A stretch of DNA of 64,000 nucleotides. Source: Anodontia alba. Lineage: Eukaryota; Mollusca; Bivalvia; Lucinida; Lucinidae. This document shows positions 63,025 through 64,000 of this stretch, one piece after another. Below the pieces are notes generated by a model. It was not told the origin of the DNA and did no database searches. It saw nothing but the letters and a program-made list of their open reading frames with translations. The stretch is from positions 86,693,937 to 86,757,936 of the forward strand of contig OZ024834.1 of the NCBI GenBank assembly GCA_964016985.1. The letters run 5' to 3'. The position numbers and the translations under genes were made by a program. The stretch's first letter is position 1, and the number at the start of each line of letters is the position of its first letter.

Positions 63025-63765
63025 AATGCACCCTGTTTGAAGATAAAAAGCCTGGTAGCTCAGTGGTGAGCACACTGGCCATTAGAGCGAAAGATACCAG
63101 GATTGATCCCAGGTGTAGGCAAGGGTATTTCTGTGTCTGAACACGCTTTCATTCGTGTCATTTGCAGGGATGACATGAAAACTATGTGCTGTCTTTCGGA
63201 GGCCCCCTGTGCAGGGAAAGTCACCCCTGTGCAGGTGAAAGAACCCTATGGTAATTCAGAATGGTTACTTATATCCTGAAACCTGGATCTACCTAAAATG
63301 TCGGGTAGGGCATATGGCAGTATAAAGAGAAAAAATTCAGATGAGACTGTGTTTTCTGACATTGCATCTCTTTTACTGATATATATACATTAACAAAATG
63401 TGCCCTGTTTGAAGATAAAAAGCGTGGTAGCTCAGTGGTGAGCACACTGGCCATTAGAGCTAAAGGTACCAGGATTGATCCCAGGTGTAGGCAAGGGAAT
63501 TTTGGTGTCCGAACATGCTTTCATTCATGTCATTTACAGGGATGACATGAAAACTGTGTGCTGTCCTTCGGAGGCCCCCTGTGCAGGGAAAGTCACCCCC
63601 TGTGCAGGTGAAAGAACCCTATGGTAATTCAAAATGGTTACTTATATCCTGAAACCTGGATCTACCTAAAATGTCGGGTAGGGCATATGGCAGTATAAAG
63701 AGAAAAAATTCAGATGAGACTGTGTTTTCTGACATTGCATCTCTTTTACTGATATATATACATTA
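63025..63765 (+). repeat. Tandem 371-bp duplication carrying a third tRNA-like SINE
   Basis: Both units have the head GGTAGCTCAGTGGTGAGCAC, B-box AGGATTGATCCC and the ending TTTTACTGATATATATACAT. The copies start at about 63025 and 63396 and differ at few positions. Confidence 0.9.
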
Positions 63766-64000
63766 ACCCTTAAGATGCCAAAAACAACAATTGTCATCTG
63801 CTTTGTCTTCTGCCGGTTACTTGAAAAGTCATTGTTGCAAACAGTCTGGACCCAGATCAGACTGCTCCTCTAGGAGCAGTCTGATCAGGGTCCATACTGT
63901 TTGCCTGTAAGCAAAAATATGTTTGAAAAGTTTGCAAGAAGATGCAGCAGATGACATAAATAGATGACATTTTCAGAGGCAGTTTTTCTTGGCATCTTTA
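63763..64000. mobile_element. TTAACCCTTAAAATGCC MITE, cut by window edge
   Basis: Starts TTAACCCTTAAGATGCCAAA with hairpin GACTGCTCCTCTAGGAGCAG; it nears its right end (TTCTTGGCATCTTTA) at 64000. Confidence 0.82.

Overview
This is eukaryotic nuclear DNA, most likely from a bivalve or another lophotrochozoan. That is inferred from AT-rich sequence, long introns with GT..AG splice sites, very dense tRNA-headed SINEs and palindromic MITEs, and a DIRS retrotransposon. The species cannot be fixed from sequence alone. There are no operons, CRISPR arrays or prokaryotic genes.

Left third (1-19.8 kb): Apart from two AGACTGG-type MITEs and a palindrome, this is essentially one retroelement. A 16-bp target-site duplication (1837-1852 and 19773-19788) and a poly(A) tail delimit an L1-like LINE that carries three later insertions in its 5' region and one in its ORF. 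Its 5' end is about 6.3 kb of degenerate tandem monomers of roughly 80 bp. A single endonuclease/reverse-transcriptase ORF follows. A 6.2-kb DIRS element lies on the minus strand inside that ORF, between RT motifs A and B. The DIRS keeps its inverted terminal repeats, its internal complementary region, a Gag with an arginine/serine domain, RNase H, a methylase-like domain and a tyrosine recombinase. It has lost the catalytic core of its RT.

Middle (19.8-28.5 kb): No gene was recognised. The stretch holds MITEs, a decayed Tc1-like transposase, the C-terminal remnant of another LINE RT, several dispersed repeats and a possible TATA-less promoter near 26.1 kb.

Right half (28.5-64 kb): One plus-strand gene is assembled from 19 exons whose splice phases agree throughout, giving 807 codons. 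The gene runs off the window. Its product begins with a PWWP domain resembling that of MSH6, continues through long acidic and Lys-rich segments with an AT-hook-like motif, and ends in two related modules tentatively likened to the DUF4211 region of QSER1/PRR12. No MutS domain is present. A nuclear chromatin or DNA-binding role is inferred. The introns are packed with tRNA-derived SINEs (several with target-site duplications), at least eight MITE families, large perfect hairpins and satellite blocks. One block carries seven perfect estrogen-response-element-like palindromes.
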